64,000 bases of DNA from Bradyrhizobium yuanmingense (GCF_029167105.1 NZ_JARFML010000006.1:217395-281394); one strand, 5' to 3'; positions 19,162-28,044 are shown, numbered from the stretch's first letter. Program-made: numbers and translations. Notes: generated by a model from the sequence alone, not told the origin.

Positions 19162-19628
19162 GACGATATGGCCTGTTGCGGAAATCCGACGCGCTTGGCG
19201 ATGGCGTCCATGTGGGAGCGCATATCCGCATTGGGGAAGGGAATCAGCGTGAAGGTGAGGGCCGAATTCGCGCGCAGCTTGCCGCCGACCCGGATCTTGG
19301 CCTCGGTCATGGCATAGCCGGAGCCTTCATGGGTGAGGCTCGCCTCGATGCTCATGAGGTCGCCGGGGAAGACCGAGCCGCGGACCTTGGCCTCCTTCAC
19401 TGCGGCCAGGATCGGCATGCGTTCGAACCTGAACACGCCGAGTTGAAGCCAGCCCGAGGCCTGCGCCATCGATTCGATCAGGAGCACGCCGGGCATCAAG
19501 GGATAACCAGGGAAGTGGCCCTCGAAGATGGTGCTTTCCTGCGGGACCTGCGCTTCGACGACGATCGTCTTCTCGTCGACCTTGAGGTCGACGATGCGAT
19601 CGATCATGTGGAAGTATTCGAGTTGCAT
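19158..19628 (-). CDS. fabZXL: 3-hydroxyacyl-ACP dehydratase FabZ-like, very-long-chain pathway
   Basis: A 156-residue hot-dog-fold dehydratase starting MQLEYFHMIDRIVDL, with FEGHFPGYPLMPGVLLIESMAQ-type active site: His38 and Glu52 are the catalytic pair. It dehydrates 3-hydroxyacyl-AcpXL during chain elongation. The start codon at 19628 is 10 bases after the acpXL stop and matches family length; a longer in-frame start would overlap acpXL. The stop overlaps the fabF2 start as ATGA. Confidence 0.88.
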   Translation of the reverse strand: MQLEYFHMIDRIVDLKVDEKTIVVEAQVPQESTIFEGHFPGYPLMPGVLLIESMAQASGWLQLGVFRFERMPILAAVKEAKVRGSVFPGDLMSIEASLTHEGSGYAMTEAKIRVGGKLRANSALTFTLIPFPNADMRSHMDAIAKRVGFPQQAISS

Positions 19629-19638
19629 GACTGCGCCC

Positions 19639-19929
19639 TTAGGCGCTCGCGCCCTTGGCCGCAACCAGTTCGTCGATGCGGGCGCACAGGTTCTTCAGCA
19701 CGAAATATTGCTCGGTGGTCGCCTTGCCGTCGTTGACCTCCTGAGTCCACTTCTCCAGCGGCAGCTTGATGCCGAACTGCTTGTCGATCGCGAAGGCGAT
19801 ATCGAGGAAATCGAGGCTGTCGATGCCGAGGTCATCGATGGCATGGCTATCTGGCGTGATCGTGTCGCGCGGGATGTCGCAGGTTTCAGCGATGATCGTG
19901 GCGACCTGATCGAATGTGGAAGACATCAC
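19639..19929 (-). CDS. acpXL: Acyl carrier protein AcpXL for very-long-chain fatty acids
   Basis: A 96-residue acidic acyl carrier protein. The phosphopantetheine site is [11 protein letters not shown] with Ser38. The length and the C-terminal part [23 protein letters not shown] match rhizobial AcpXL rather than the house-keeping AcpP (about 79 residues). It carries the growing C26-C30 chain that LpxXL places on lipid A. It is the first gene of the five-gene group, with a possible promoter just upstream. A start one codon later (MSSTFD) is equally good. Confidence 0.9.
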   Translation of the reverse strand: MMSSTFDQVATIIAETCDIPRDTITPDSHAIDDLGIDSLDFLDIAFAIDKQFGIKLPLEKWTQEVNDGKATTEQYFVLKNLCARIDELVAAKGASA

Positions 19930-19938
19930 TAAGCCTTT

Positions 19939-19969
19939 GATATATTGAAGGTATTTGTCAGATTGTCCA
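19939..19969 (-). promoter_or_regulatory. Possible promoter of the acpXL operon
   Basis: Read on the minus strand, TGGACA (19964-19969) and TATATC (19939-19944) are spaced 19 bases apart, or 17-18 with shifted boxes. They lie about 10-40 bases upstream of the acpXL start. This is a weak sigma70-like match, supported mainly by its AT-rich position. Confidence 0.35.
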
Positions 19970-20160
19970 GAGTGGCACGGTGGCTGGGCATCGCGCCCCT
20001 GATGACGCCCTCAAACCCCCCTCTGGCCGGGTCGAAAGCCCGTATATCGGAGCGCCGCCTTGAGTTCAATGGAGCCGGGCAGGCCTCCGGGGACAGCACC
20101 GGACGTGGCTGGGGATGCCGGCTGGGTCCGTCCGCCATGAGGTCCGTGCCGGGCCGGGCC

Positions 20161-20502
20161 TTAAATATGCGGTGTCGTGATCTTGACGCAGTCGCGGCGG
20201 CCCATCAGCACGCAATCCTGGGTGCGGCGCAGGTCGGCGATGCTGACCGCGAGCCAGATCCCGATCGCCGTCAGCGCGATGGTGAAGGCGAGCGCTGCGA
20301 TGTTGGCAAGCATGCGCTGCCGGTAATTGTCGGGCTCGGCACGCGGCTGCTCGTAGCGCGACAGGTCCAACCGTTCGGGCGTGAGGCGAAGCGGTTGCAC
20401 GGAGCCATTGCCGCGCTGGACCCTTGGGGCAGACGGCGTGCGCGGCCTGAACTGGAGCACCCGGTGCTCCTCATCAGAGCTTATGGGCCGCTGGTTGTTC
20501 AT
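20161..20502 (-). CDS. Small single-helix membrane protein, unknown function
   Basis: About 113 residues from ATG 20502 (MNNQRPISSDEEHR). The first 70 residues are basic and disordered. One hydrophobic helix follows (NIAALAFTIALTAIGIWLAVSIA), then a short tail with two cysteines (DCVLMGRRDC). I recognise it only as a conserved-looking rhizobial hypothetical protein. The topology suggests a cytoplasmic N-terminus and a periplasmic Cys-containing end. It sits upstream of acpXL on the same strand but with about 230 bases between. Confidence 0.65.
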   Translation of the reverse strand: MNNQRPISSDEEHRVLQFRPRTPSAPRVQRGNGSVQPLRLTPERLDLSRYEQPRAEPDNYRQRMLANIAALAFTIALTAIGIWLAVSIADLRRTQDCVLMGRRDCVKITTPHI

Positions 20503-20826
20503 TGGGCGGGGATCACTCCGAAGCAGCGATCTAGATAGCATAGGTGAGGCACGCGCTGCAGTAAATCTTCACAATGCCAGGATGCATTTGTGCGGTCGTA
20601 CTATTTGCGCATGGACCGGTGTGCCGCGATCCAGCAACGGGCCACCGTGTCCGTCGCGAGCGTTGCGCTGCAACGCGGTCATAGCGACAGCTATTGAGGA
20701 CGTCTTTTTTACCGGCCGGTATCGACTTGTGATCTGCGCGTCTTCCGAACGGATTTTGCCACCGCGGGGCCCGTGGCATAGTCACGGGAACCCGAACCGT
20801 TCGTTGCATGCCAGGGGCCTTCGATC
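20503..20826. other. Divergent intergenic region upstream of the ParB-like gene
   Basis: 324 bases between the small membrane protein and the ParB-like gene. A short palindrome TACCGGCCGGTA occurs near 20710-20721 after a T-run. No gene, RNA or clear promoter was recognised. Confidence 0.3.
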
Positions 20827-21456
20827 ATGACCACGACCAACGCGCGCGAGCCGAGAGTGCATCCGGTTCCGATCCTGTCGCTCCGGCCGACGCAGATGAC
20901 GGTCGGCATGCGCGAGGTCAAGGAGAAGCGGAAGCGCTGGCGCGAGCATGGCAAGAGGAAGCAGGCGGATCTGCTCGGCAAGCACATGATCCCCGTCGTT
21001 TACGGTCCCGACGCGCGCTACTACGTGATCGATCATCATCACCTCGGCCGCGCACTGCACGATGAAGGCGTCAAGGAGGTGCTGGTGACCGTCGTCGGCG
21101 ATCTCAGGATGGTGGAGCGCGAGGCGTTCTGGGGCGTCATGGACAACAAGCGCTGGGTCTATCCTTACGACGCCAAGGGCGAGCGGCGCTCGTTCCGCGA
21201 CCTGCCGAAATCCGTCGCCGACCTCAAGGACGATCCGTTCCGCAGTCTTGCCGGCGAACTGCGCCGCATGGGCGGCTTCGCCAAGGACACCACACCGTTC
21301 TCCGAATTCCTGTGGGCCGACTTCCTGCGCCGGCAGGTCTCGCGCAAGGCGGTGGAGGCCGATTTCGACAAGGCGGTCGAGAAGGGGATGGCCGCGGCCA
21401 GAAGCAAGAATGCGATCTATCTGCCCGGCTGGTGCGGCCCGGCGGACGACGACTAA
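20827..21456 (+). CDS. ParB/Srx-fold protein of the ParBc_2 type (putative ParB-like nuclease)
   Basis: A 209-residue protein. The first 100 residues look like the ParB/sulfiredoxin fold: VPILSLRPTQMTVGMREVKEK, then VVYGPDARYYVIDHHHLGRAL with Asp69 and His70-72, typical of the ParBc_2 (PF08857) family. Unlike chromosomal ParB it has no helix-turn-helix and no ParA partner nearby. Proteins of this family are uncharacterised; the conserved acidic and His residues hint at nucleotide hydrolysis, but this is inference. It is a single gene with the start at ATG 20827. Confidence 0.75.
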   Translation: MTTTNAREPRVHPVPILSLRPTQMTVGMREVKEKRKRWREHGKRKQADLLGKHMIPVVYGPDARYYVIDHHHLGRALHDEGVKEVLVTVVGDLRMVEREAFWGVMDNKRWVYPYDAKGERRSFRDLPKSVADLKDDPFRSLAGELRRMGGFAKDTTPFSEFLWADFLRRQVSRKAVEADFDKAVEKGMAAARSKNAIYLPGWCGPADDD

Positions 21457-21467
21457 GAGTATTCACA

Positions 21468-21623
21468 TCAGTCGCGCTGGAAGATCCTGGCGCCTGGATA
21501 GGCGCGGCGCGCGTAAGTGACCACCAGCGCGCGGTCCTGGGTGTCCAGGAACGGCGTTCGGATCTGGCTCGATCCGACGATGAGGTGCCACAGGCCATTG
21601 AGCTTCTGGATCACGATCTTCAT
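21468..21623 (-). CDS. Small basic protein, 51 residues, unknown function
   Basis: From ATG 21623 the product is MKIVIQKLNGLWHLIVGSSQ and onward to RAYPGARIFQRD, a compact basic beta-rich protein without signal or membrane segment. The overall pattern (short strand, W, dipeptide turn, DTQDRALVVTYARR helix) recalls DUF2188-like minimal domains, but I cannot confirm this. Convergent with the ParB-like gene, 11 bases apart. Confidence 0.5.
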   Translation of the reverse strand: MKIVIQKLNGLWHLIVGSSQIRTPFLDTQDRALVVTYARRAYPGARIFQRD

Positions 21624-21885
21624 TTGCGTAGTCCTCGATGACTCCCATTTCACGAATGTTGCTCGTCGCCGCAGAGCCTAGGATAGCGCTCGCGGGTATT
21701 AAATTCCCGATACGGCCGGCGCTGCAAAACACGTCTACCTTTGTTAGTTGGTTACGGATTGCGCCCAGATAAGCCGGATCTCATCACAGCCGCTTGAGCG
21801 AAATCAATTTCCCCGCCCACGAAACCGTCCTGAAACAGAGCGGTCCCATCTCTATGGCGTAGTCGAGCTCACACAGGAGGCGAAC

Positions 21886-22029
21886 ATGCGCCGTCTGGCT
21901 TTCGTAGTTGGCTTGCTCGCGGTCGCTTCGGCGGGAATCTCTGCATCCTTTGCCGCAGTCCACCACGCCAAGACGTTGACGTTCGCGGAGCGCTTTGCTC
22001 CGGCGCTCGAGCTGATGGCGAAGCGCTAG
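21886..22029 (+). CDS. Small secreted peptide, 47 residues
   Basis: ACAGGAGG lies 5 bases upstream of ATG 21886, an unusually good ribosome site for this window. The product has a signal peptide (MRRLAFVVGLLAVASAGISASFA) and a mature part of about 24 residues, AVHHAKTLTFAERFAPALE and LMAKR. Export to the periplasm is predicted; the function is unknown. It stands alone, with more than 200 bases on each side. Confidence 0.55.
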   Translation: MRRLAFVVGLLAVASAGISASFAAVHHAKTLTFAERFAPALELMAKR

Positions 22030-22263
22030 CCGCATACGTCTCGCAGCCGTGAGCGATGCAGCGGCTGTTCGCTGCTGGGCGGACATCACGTCGCAGTCGC
22101 CGACCGATGACGGCCGGGTCAGGCTTGACCTGTCGCAAACCTGCCTCGCCCTGACCGGCTAAGGTCTGCCTGCATGGTTGCAGCGACAGCGTCGTGCCCC
22201 GATGGGAGGGGCCCGGGCTCCAAGTCATGCAGATCTTGTCAAGCAGATCTTGGAGGCACGGCC

Positions 22264-22431
22264 ATGAGCGTCATCTTTCGCATCCTCTTTGTCCTCGCCG
22301 GCGCGATCACGGCGCTGTTCGTCGCGCGCGACGCGCTGAACTTCACCATCATCCAGACTTTCGTCGCCGTGCTGCTGGCCACCGCAATCGTCGGTGCCGG
22401 CAGCTTCTGGAGCCTGCGGCGGAAACCGTGA
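22264..22431 (+). CDS. 55-residue two-helix membrane protein coupled to the P-type ATPase
   Basis: Starts at ATG 22264 after CTTGGAGGCACGGCC. The product has two hydrophobic helices (FRILFVLAGAITALFVA and FVAVLLATAIVGAGSFW) joined by RDALNFTIIQT, and a basic end. Its TGA overlaps the GTG start of the ATPase gene (GTGA), so translation is coupled. Small membrane proteins often regulate or stabilise P-type ATPases (KdpF, MgtR-like, sarcolipin), so a regulatory subunit is a reasonable inference. No name can be given. Confidence 0.65.
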   Translation: MSVIFRILFVLAGAITALFVARDALNFTIIQTFVAVLLATAIVGAGSFWSLRRKP

Positions 22432-24980
22432 GCGAGGTGCAACGCGGAGGTGCGGCCGGTCTGAGTGCGACCGAGGCGAGGGCGAGGCTCGCGGCAGACG
22501 GCCCCAACGAACTGCCCCGGCCGGAACGACGCAGTCCGCTGCGCATCGTGGTGGAAGTGCTGCGCGAGCCGATGCTCCTGCTGCTGCTCTGCGGCGGGCT
22601 GATCTACCTCGTGCTCGGCGATCTCAAGGAGGCGGTGATCCTGCTGGCGTTCGGGGCGATGTCCATCGTGATCACGGTGGTGCAGGAAACCCGGACCGAG
22701 CGCGTGCTGGAAGCCTTGCGCGACCTGACCAGCCCGCGGGCGCTGGTGGTGCGTGACGGTGCGCGCCGGCGAATTGCCGGCCGCGAGGTCGTGCAGGGCG
22801 ACCTTCTCGTCCTCGGTGAAGGCGATCGCGTACCCGCCGACGCCGCGCTCGTCGAAGCGCGGGACTTGCAGATCGACGAGTCCCTGCTGACCGGCGAGTC
22901 GGTGCCCGTCCGCAAGAAGACCGCCGACAAGATCAAAGTAGCCGCTCACCGGCCCGGCGGCGAGGATCAGCCATTCGTGTATTCCGGTTCGCTCGTCGTG
23001 CGCGGTGAGGGGCTGGCGCTGGTCGAGGCCACCGGGCCGCGCAGCGAGATCGGGAAGATCGGGCTGTCGCTTCGCGGCCTGCAGGCCGAGCCGCCGCGGC
23101 TTCAGCAACAGACCGCAAGGCTGGTGCGGCTTTGCTTTCTCGGCGGCGCCATCATCAGCCTGGCCGCGATTGTGCTCTACGGCGTCTCGCGCGGCGACTG
23201 GCTGCAGGCGCTGCTGGCAGGCATCGCCATCGGCATGTCGATGCTTCCAGAAGAATTCAGCGTCGTGCTCACGGTGTTCATGGCAATGGGCGCGTGGCGG
23301 ATTTCCCAAGCCCGCGTCCTGACGCGGCGAGCCGCCGCCATCGAGGTTCTCGGCTCAGCAACAGTCCTGTGCACCGACAAGACCGGAACGCTGACGCAGA
23401 ACCAGATGTCGGTCGCCGAACTGCGCCTGCTGGACGGCGCGCGCCTGCGTGCGGAGGCGTCCGGACCGGATCAGGTCGGGCCCGAATTCGCAGAGCTGGC
23501 GCGCTGCGGGGCGCTGGCAAGCTCTCCGGAGCCGTTCGATCCGATGGAGAAGGCGCTGCATGCGTTCGCGCGTGGTGTGCTGCGGGATGGCGATGCGACG
23601 GATGGCGGGCGGACGCTGGTGCGTACCTATGGTCTGCGCCCCGAGCTGCTCGCCATGACCCAGGTTTGGCGGACACCCGCGGTAGCGGAGCTCCTCGCAT
23701 GCGCCAAGGGCGCGCCGGAGGCGATTGCGCGCCTGTGCAGGCTGAACGAAGCCGATCGCGAGGCCGTGCAAGCTGCCGTCGGGGCAATGGCGAAGGACGG
23801 GCTTCGGGTGCTGGGGATGGCCGTTGCCGTTTGCGATGAGGCTTCTCTGCCGGCATCCCAGGAGGCTTTCGTATTTCGCTTCGTTGGCCTGGTCGGGCTT
23901 GCCGATCCGTTGCGGCCTCATGTTCCGGAGGCGGTTCGCGAATGCCGTTCGGCCGGCATCCGCGTCGTCATGATCACGGGCGACTATCCGGCGACCGCCA
24001 TGGCGATCGCCGGGCAAGCCGGGCTCGACGTCAATGAGGTCGCGACCGGGGAGCAGGTCAAGCTCGCGGACGACAGCGAGCTCGAGGCACTCGTCAGCAA
24101 GGTGAACATCTTCGCGCGGGTTCTGCCGGAGCAGAAACTGCGGATCGTCCAGGCGCTGAAGCGCAGCGGCGAGATCGTTGCGATGACGGGCGACGGCGTC
24201 AACGACGCGCCGTCGCTGAAGGCCGCCCATATCGGAATCGCGATGGGTGACCGCGGCACCGACGTCGCTCGCGAGGCATCCTCGATCGTCCTGCTCGACG
24301 ACGACTTCAGCTCCATCGTCGCATCCATCCGCCTCGGTCGCCGGATCTACGACAATCTGCGCAAGGCCATGACCTTCATCTTTGCCGTCCACGTGCCGAT
24401 CGCGGGTCTTGCGCTGCTTCCCCTCGTGTTCGGGCTGCCGCTGGTGCTCGGCCCGGTGCACATTGCCTTTCTCGAGCTGATCATCGATCCCGTCTGCTCG
24501 CTGGTGTTCGAGGCCGAGCGGGAGGAGCGCGACGTCATGAAGCGTCCGCCGCGGCATGCCGATGCGGAGCTGTTCTCGTGGCCCCTGATCGCCTGGAGCG
24601 TTCTGCGGGGCGCGATGGCCTTCGCCTTGATCGCCGTGATCTTCGTCGCAGCGCTTCGTTCCGGCCTTCCGCCCGAGGAGGCTCGCACCCTCGCATTCAT
24701 TGCGCTCGTCGTCTGCGTCCTCGCGCTGGTGCTGGTCAATCGATCCTTCAGCGCATCGTTCTTGTCTGCTTTCTTTCGCCCGAACGCGGCATTGCTCTGG
24801 ATATTCCTCTTGATTGCACTCGTGCTCGCCACAGCCTTGTTCTGGCCGCCGGCCTCCGGTCTGTTTCGCTTCGGTCCGCTGCATGTTGACGATTTGATGA
24901 TCACGCTCGGCGCCGGACTATTGGTGCTCACGGCGCTCGAACTGCTGAAGCCGTTTTGGGGCCGGCGGTTGCGATTCTAA
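22428..24980 (+). CDS. Cation-translocating P-type ATPase (P2-like, PEEF subgroup)
   Basis: 850 residues from GTG 22428. Motifs in order: actuator TGESVPV, membrane helix 4 with SMLPEEFSVVLTVF, phosphorylation site CTDKTGTLTQNQ (Asp317), hinge MTGDGVNDAPSLKAAHIGIAMG, and about ten helices in all. The helix 4 motif PEEF replaces the PEGL of SERCA-type Ca2+ pumps. This form is common in bacterial pumps of unsettled specificity, so Ca2+, Mn2+ or Mg2+ are all possible. It is translationally coupled to the 55-residue membrane protein and ends overlapping the convergent MgtC gene by 4 bases. Confidence 0.9.
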   Translation: MSEVQRGGAAGLSATEARARLAADGPNELPRPERRSPLRIVVEVLREPMLLLLLCGGLIYLVLGDLKEAVILLAFGAMSIVITVVQETRTERVLEALRDLTSPRALVVRDGARRRIAGREVVQGDLLVLGEGDRVPADAALVEARDLQIDESLLTGESVPVRKKTADKIKVAAHRPGGEDQPFVYSGSLVVRGEGLALVEATGPRSEIGKIGLSLRGLQAEPPRLQQQTARLVRLCFLGGAIISLAAIVLYGVSRGDWLQALLAGIAIGMSMLPEEFSVVLTVFMAMGAWRISQARVLTRRAAAIEVLGSATVLCTDKTGTLTQNQMSVAELRLLDGARLRAEASGPDQVGPEFAELARCGALASSPEPFDPMEKALHAFARGVLRDGDATDGGRTLVRTYGLRPELLAMTQVWRTPAVAELLACAKGAPEAIARLCRLNEADREAVQAAVGAMAKDGLRVLGMAVAVCDEASLPASQEAFVFRFVGLVGLADPLRPHVPEAVRECRSAGIRVVMITGDYPATAMAIAGQAGLDVNEVATGEQVKLADDSELEALVSKVNIFARVLPEQKLRIVQALKRSGEIVAMTGDGVNDAPSLKAAHIGIAMGDRGTDVAREASSIVLLDDDFSSIVASIRLGRRIYDNLRKAMTFIFAVHVPIAGLALLPLVFGLPLVLGPVHIAFLELIIDPVCSLVFEAEREERDVMKRPPRHADAELFSWPLIAWSVLRGAMAFALIAVIFVAALRSGLPPEEARTLAFIALVVCVLALVLVNRSFSASFLSAFFRPNAALLWIFLLIALVLATALFWPPASGLFRFGPLHVDDLMITLGAGLLVLTALELLKPFWGRRLRF

Positions 24981-25480
24981 TCGCTCTCCCGCCGACCCGA
25001 GCTCGGTGAGATGTCCGTACGCTGCGGATCTTCCTTGCCGCCAAGCATGCGATGCAGCCGGCGCTCGAGGCGACGGCCAATCGTGAGCAGCACGAAGGCC
25101 AGCGCCAGGGCGACGACGACGATCTTCCATTGTCCGGCGCCGCAGACGATGCCGAGGCAGGCGGCAAGGAAAGTGCAGGCGGCGCTGGTGAGGCCTCGAA
25201 CGCGAAACCCGGTGCTTTGGTGCACGATGACGCCGGCGCCGAGAAAGCCGATGCCGGTGAGGATGCCCTGGATGACACGGCTGGCGGCGTCGACGACCCT
25301 GGCCGGTTCGGCGAGCTGCAATGCGAGCAGAACCACGCTTGCGGTGGAGAGCCCGACGATGCCGAGCGTCTTCAGCCCGATCGGCTTGCCGTGCAGGTCG
25401 CGGTTGAGGCCGATCGCGCCGCCGGCAAGCGTGGCCGTGCCGAGGCGCAGCAGGATTTCGGGCCAATCGAGCTCGGTCAT
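24977..25480 (-). CDS. MgtC/SapB-family membrane protein
   Basis: A 167-residue protein with about four to five helices. It begins with the MgtC signature ILLRLGTATLAGGAIGLNRDLHGKPIGLKT and continues GILTGIGFLGAGVIV, containing the conserved Gly-Ala-Gly and Asn-Arg-Asp features. Family members inhibit F-type ATPase or help survival at low Mg2+. The long ACT-like C-terminal domain of Salmonella MgtC is missing; only a charged tail is present. It is tail-to-tail with the P-type ATPase, with stops overlapping, as with mgtC-mgtB neighbourhoods. Confidence 0.85.
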   Translation of the reverse strand: MTELDWPEILLRLGTATLAGGAIGLNRDLHGKPIGLKTLGIVGLSTASVVLLALQLAEPARVVDAASRVIQGILTGIGFLGAGVIVHQSTGFRVRGLTSAACTFLAACLGIVCGAGQWKIVVVALALAFVLLTIGRRLERRLHRMLGGKEDPQRTDISPSSGRRESD

Positions 25481-25490
25481 GGCGCCTCGA

Positions 25491-26078
25491 TTACGTCTTC
25501 GGCAGGCGGCCCATCAGATAGAACTCCTCGTTCGGCCGCATGCCCGTGAAATTCGCCAGCCGGTTCGACAGCGCGAAGAAGGCGGAGATCGCGGCGATGT
25601 CCCAGACGTCATCGTCGCTGAAGCCGTGGGGACTAAGCGCGGCGAAATCGTCCTCGGAAATCCGCTGCGCGTCAGCCGAGACCTTCATGGCGAAATCGAG
25701 CATCGCCTTCTGCCGCGGCGTGATGTCGGCCTTGCGGTAGTTGATCGCGACCTGGTCGGCGATCACAGGGTTCTTGGCGCGGATGCGCAGAATCGCGCCA
25801 TGGGCGATCACGCAATATTGGCACTGGTTGGCCGCCGACGTCGCCACCACGATCATCTCGCGCTCGGCCTTGGTGAGGCCGCCGTCTTTCTCCATCAACG
25901 CGTCGTGATAGGCGAAGAAGGCGCGGAACTCGTCGGGACGATAGGCCAGGGTCAGGAACACGTTCGGGACGAAGCCGCTCTTCTCTTGCACCGCAAGGAG
26001 GCGCTTACGGATGTCGTGGGGCAGGGTGTCGAGGGCGGGGGCGGGAAAGCGTTGCGCGGCGGTCTTTGTCATGGGCAT
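25491..26078 (-). CDS. AhpD/carboxymuconolactone decarboxylase-family peroxidase-related protein
   Basis: A 195-residue helical protein with the AhpD motif CQYCVIAHGA (Cys86, Cys89, His93), the proton-relay and redox site of alkylhydroperoxidase D-like proteins. The pattern LPHDIRKRLLAVQEKSGFVPNVF matches the peroxidase-related (TIGR01926) group of about 190 residues. It probably reduces peroxides using a lipoyl or thioredoxin-type donor. It lies 10 bases downstream of nothing on its strand except MgtC, which follows it closely, so the two may share a transcript. Confidence 0.82.
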   Translation of the reverse strand: MPMTKTAAQRFPAPALDTLPHDIRKRLLAVQEKSGFVPNVFLTLAYRPDEFRAFFAYHDALMEKDGGLTKAEREMIVVATSAANQCQYCVIAHGAILRIRAKNPVIADQVAINYRKADITPRQKAMLDFAMKVSADAQRISEDDFAALSPHGFSDDDVWDIAAISAFFALSNRLANFTGMRPNEEFYLMGRLPKT

Positions 26079-26188
26079 GGATTCCGGCTTTTAGGCGGAA
26101 ACCATAGTCGATGCGGGTGGCGGGCTCAATCCGCCGGTCCGAAGTGGCCGCGACGAAGGTGTCAGGTGGAAACGATGTTCCATCCTCC

Positions 26189-26266
26189 GTCATTGCGAGC
26201 GCAGCGAAGCAATCCAGAATCTACCGGCGGAAAGACTCTGGGTTGCTTCGCTGCGCTCGCAATGAC
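26189..26266. repeat. Dispersed palindromic repeat, GTCATTGCGAG family (second copy)
   Basis: GTCATTGCGAGCGCAGCGAAGC pairs with GCTTCGCTGCGCTCGCAATGAC across a short centre containing CCAGAATC and GACTCTGG. Same family as 15625-15708. It lies between the HerA-like gene stop and the AhpD-like gene start. Confidence 0.8.
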
Positions 26267-26286
26267 GATGTGGATGGAGCGAGGCC

Positions 26287-28044
26287 TTACCGCAGCGGCT
26301 TCTTCAGCAGCGAGAAACGGTCCGGGTCGAGGCCCATCGACGGCTGCAGCATCGGGGCTTCGACGCTGGACATCGTCTTCGCGGGCGGTGCCGAGAACAC
26401 GGGGTCGTTCGGCACGTCGCGCTGCGAGGTGGCGCCGCGCCAGCGTTCGAGCACGGCGCTGACGAAATGCATGTCGTGGCCGGAGGTGACGGAGGGCACG
26501 CTCGAGATGGTGGCCTCGCCGCGCGGCAATTGGTGCGGCGGCACCTCCTTGAAGCGCAGCCGCGTCGGCAGCGCCACGCCTTCGCCGAACGCCAGCACCT
26601 CGCGGGTGCCGAGCGACGGCACGAAGGAGAGCAGGTTCGCGGCGGCATCCGACACCGCGGCGCGCAGCAGCGCCTGGTCGCGGTCGTTGGCGAGACGCAT
26701 CGTGAACAGCGTGTTGCACTGGGAGATGATGGTGGCGTCGAGCTCGGCGGGGCGCTGGGTGATGAGGCCGAGATAGACGCCGTATTTGCGGCCTTCCTTG
26801 GCGATGCGCGATACCGCCTTGCGGGTCGGGCCGAAGCCGATGTTGCGGTCGGCGGAGGCGTAGCGGTGCGCCTCTTCGCAGACGAACAGCAGCGGCGAGA
26901 CGCCGTCGCTCCACAGGCCGAAGTCGAAGGCCATGCGGCAGAGCACGGACACGACGGAATCGATCACCTCGGCTGGGAAGCCGGCGAGCTGCATCACCGT
27001 CATCGGCTTGCCGTTGGCGGGCAGGCGGAACAGATGGCTGATGACCTCGGCCATGGTGTCGCCGCCGACATTGGCGTTGTCGAACATGAAGGCGTAGCGA
27101 GGGTCGTTGCGCACCGCCTCGATGCGCGAGATCAGCTTGTGATAGATGATGCGCGAGGAGCGGTTCTCGAGCTTGCCCATGCGCTCGTCGATCAGCGACA
27201 GCAGGTCGACCAGGCGATAGGGCACCGGCGTATCGACGGTGTAGCCGATCTGCTTGGGATCGATGCGCTTGAGGCCGATGCGGTCGGCGTTCTGGTACTG
27301 GGTGTAGACGCCTTTGGCGAGCGGGATCACTTCGGCGAGGATGTCGAGCTCTTCCGGCACGCCGGCGCGGCCGCCGAACAGCACGTCGACGATTTCCTCG
27401 AAGTTGAACAGCCAGAACGGCAGCTTCAGGTTCCGCGGGTTGAGCACCAGCGCGCGGTCGCCGAAGCAGCGGCCATACTCGTTGTGCACGTCGAGCAGGA
27501 AGATGCGCAGGTTCGGCCGCGCCTTCAGGATCTCGTTGAGCAGCAGCGAGACGCCGGTCGATTTACCGACGCCGGTCGATCCCAGCACGGCAAAGTGCTT
27601 GGACAGCATTTCCTCGACGTCGACATAGGCGACGACCGAGCGATCCTGCTGCAGGAAGCCGACATTGATCTGGTCCGAGCCGGTCGGCGCGTAGATCGTG
27701 CGCAGCTCCTGGCTCGTGATCAGGTCGACGGCATCGCCGATGGTCGGATAGTTGGTGACGCCGCGCTGAAATTTGGCCTTGTCCGCGGCATTGAGAATCT
27801 CGCCGAGCAGGTCGACCGAGGCGATGGCGATGTAATTGTCCGAGCTCGACAGGTTCTCGCAGGAGACCTCCGTGATCATCGCAACGATGACCGAGCTGGC
27901 GCAGCGAATGCTGACGAAACGGCCGACGGTGGCCCGCACCTCCGAGATCGGCATCCGGCTTTCCGCCAGAAGCCCGACCCGGGCGAGCGATCCGCGAACC
28001 GAAATCACGCGTCCAAAGGATGTCACGATGAATGAACCTGGCAA
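26287..28044 (-). CDS. HerA-like hexameric ATPase/DNA translocase (DUF87 family)
   Basis: A 585-residue protein. An N-terminal HAS-barrel-like domain (GRVISVRGSLARVGL) is followed by a RecA-type motor with Walker A GSTGVGKS at 155-162, Walker B LLFVCEEAHRY and sensor residues in LITQRPAELDATIISQC. This is the HerA/FtsK superfamily layout. In archaea and bacteria HerA works with the NurA nuclease in end resection or in defence systems. No NurA or SIR2 partner is adjacent here, and the same solitary arrangement is common in alphaproteobacteria. The ending is disordered. Confidence 0.85.
   Translation of the reverse strand: MPGSFIVTSFGRVISVRGSLARVGLLAESRMPISEVRATVGRFVSIRCASSVIVAMITEVSCENLSSSDNYIAIASVDLLGEILNAADKAKFQRGVTNYPTIGDAVDLITSQELRTIYAPTGSDQINVGFLQQDRSVVAYVDVEEMLSKHFAVLGSTGVGKSTGVSLLLNEILKARPNLRIFLLDVHNEYGRCFGDRALVLNPRNLKLPFWLFNFEEIVDVLFGGRAGVPEELDILAEVIPLAKGVYTQYQNADRIGLKRIDPKQIGYTVDTPVPYRLVDLLSLIDERMGKLENRSSRIIYHKLISRIEAVRNDPRYAFMFDNANVGGDTMAEVISHLFRLPANGKPMTVMQLAGFPAEVIDSVVSVLCRMAFDFGLWSDGVSPLLFVCEEAHRYASADRNIGFGPTRKAVSRIAKEGRKYGVYLGLITQRPAELDATIISQCNTLFTMRLANDRDQALLRAAVSDAAANLLSFVPSLGTREVLAFGEGVALPTRLRFKEVPPHQLPRGEATISSVPSVTSGHDMHFVSAVLERWRGATSQRDVPNDPVFSAPPAKTMSSVEAPMLQPSMGLDPDRFSLLKKPLR

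Noticed and set aside
26287..28044. HerA-like ATPase as part of an antiviral defence system
   Set aside because: No nuclease or SIR2 partner is adjacent, and the gene sits in ordinary core surroundings.
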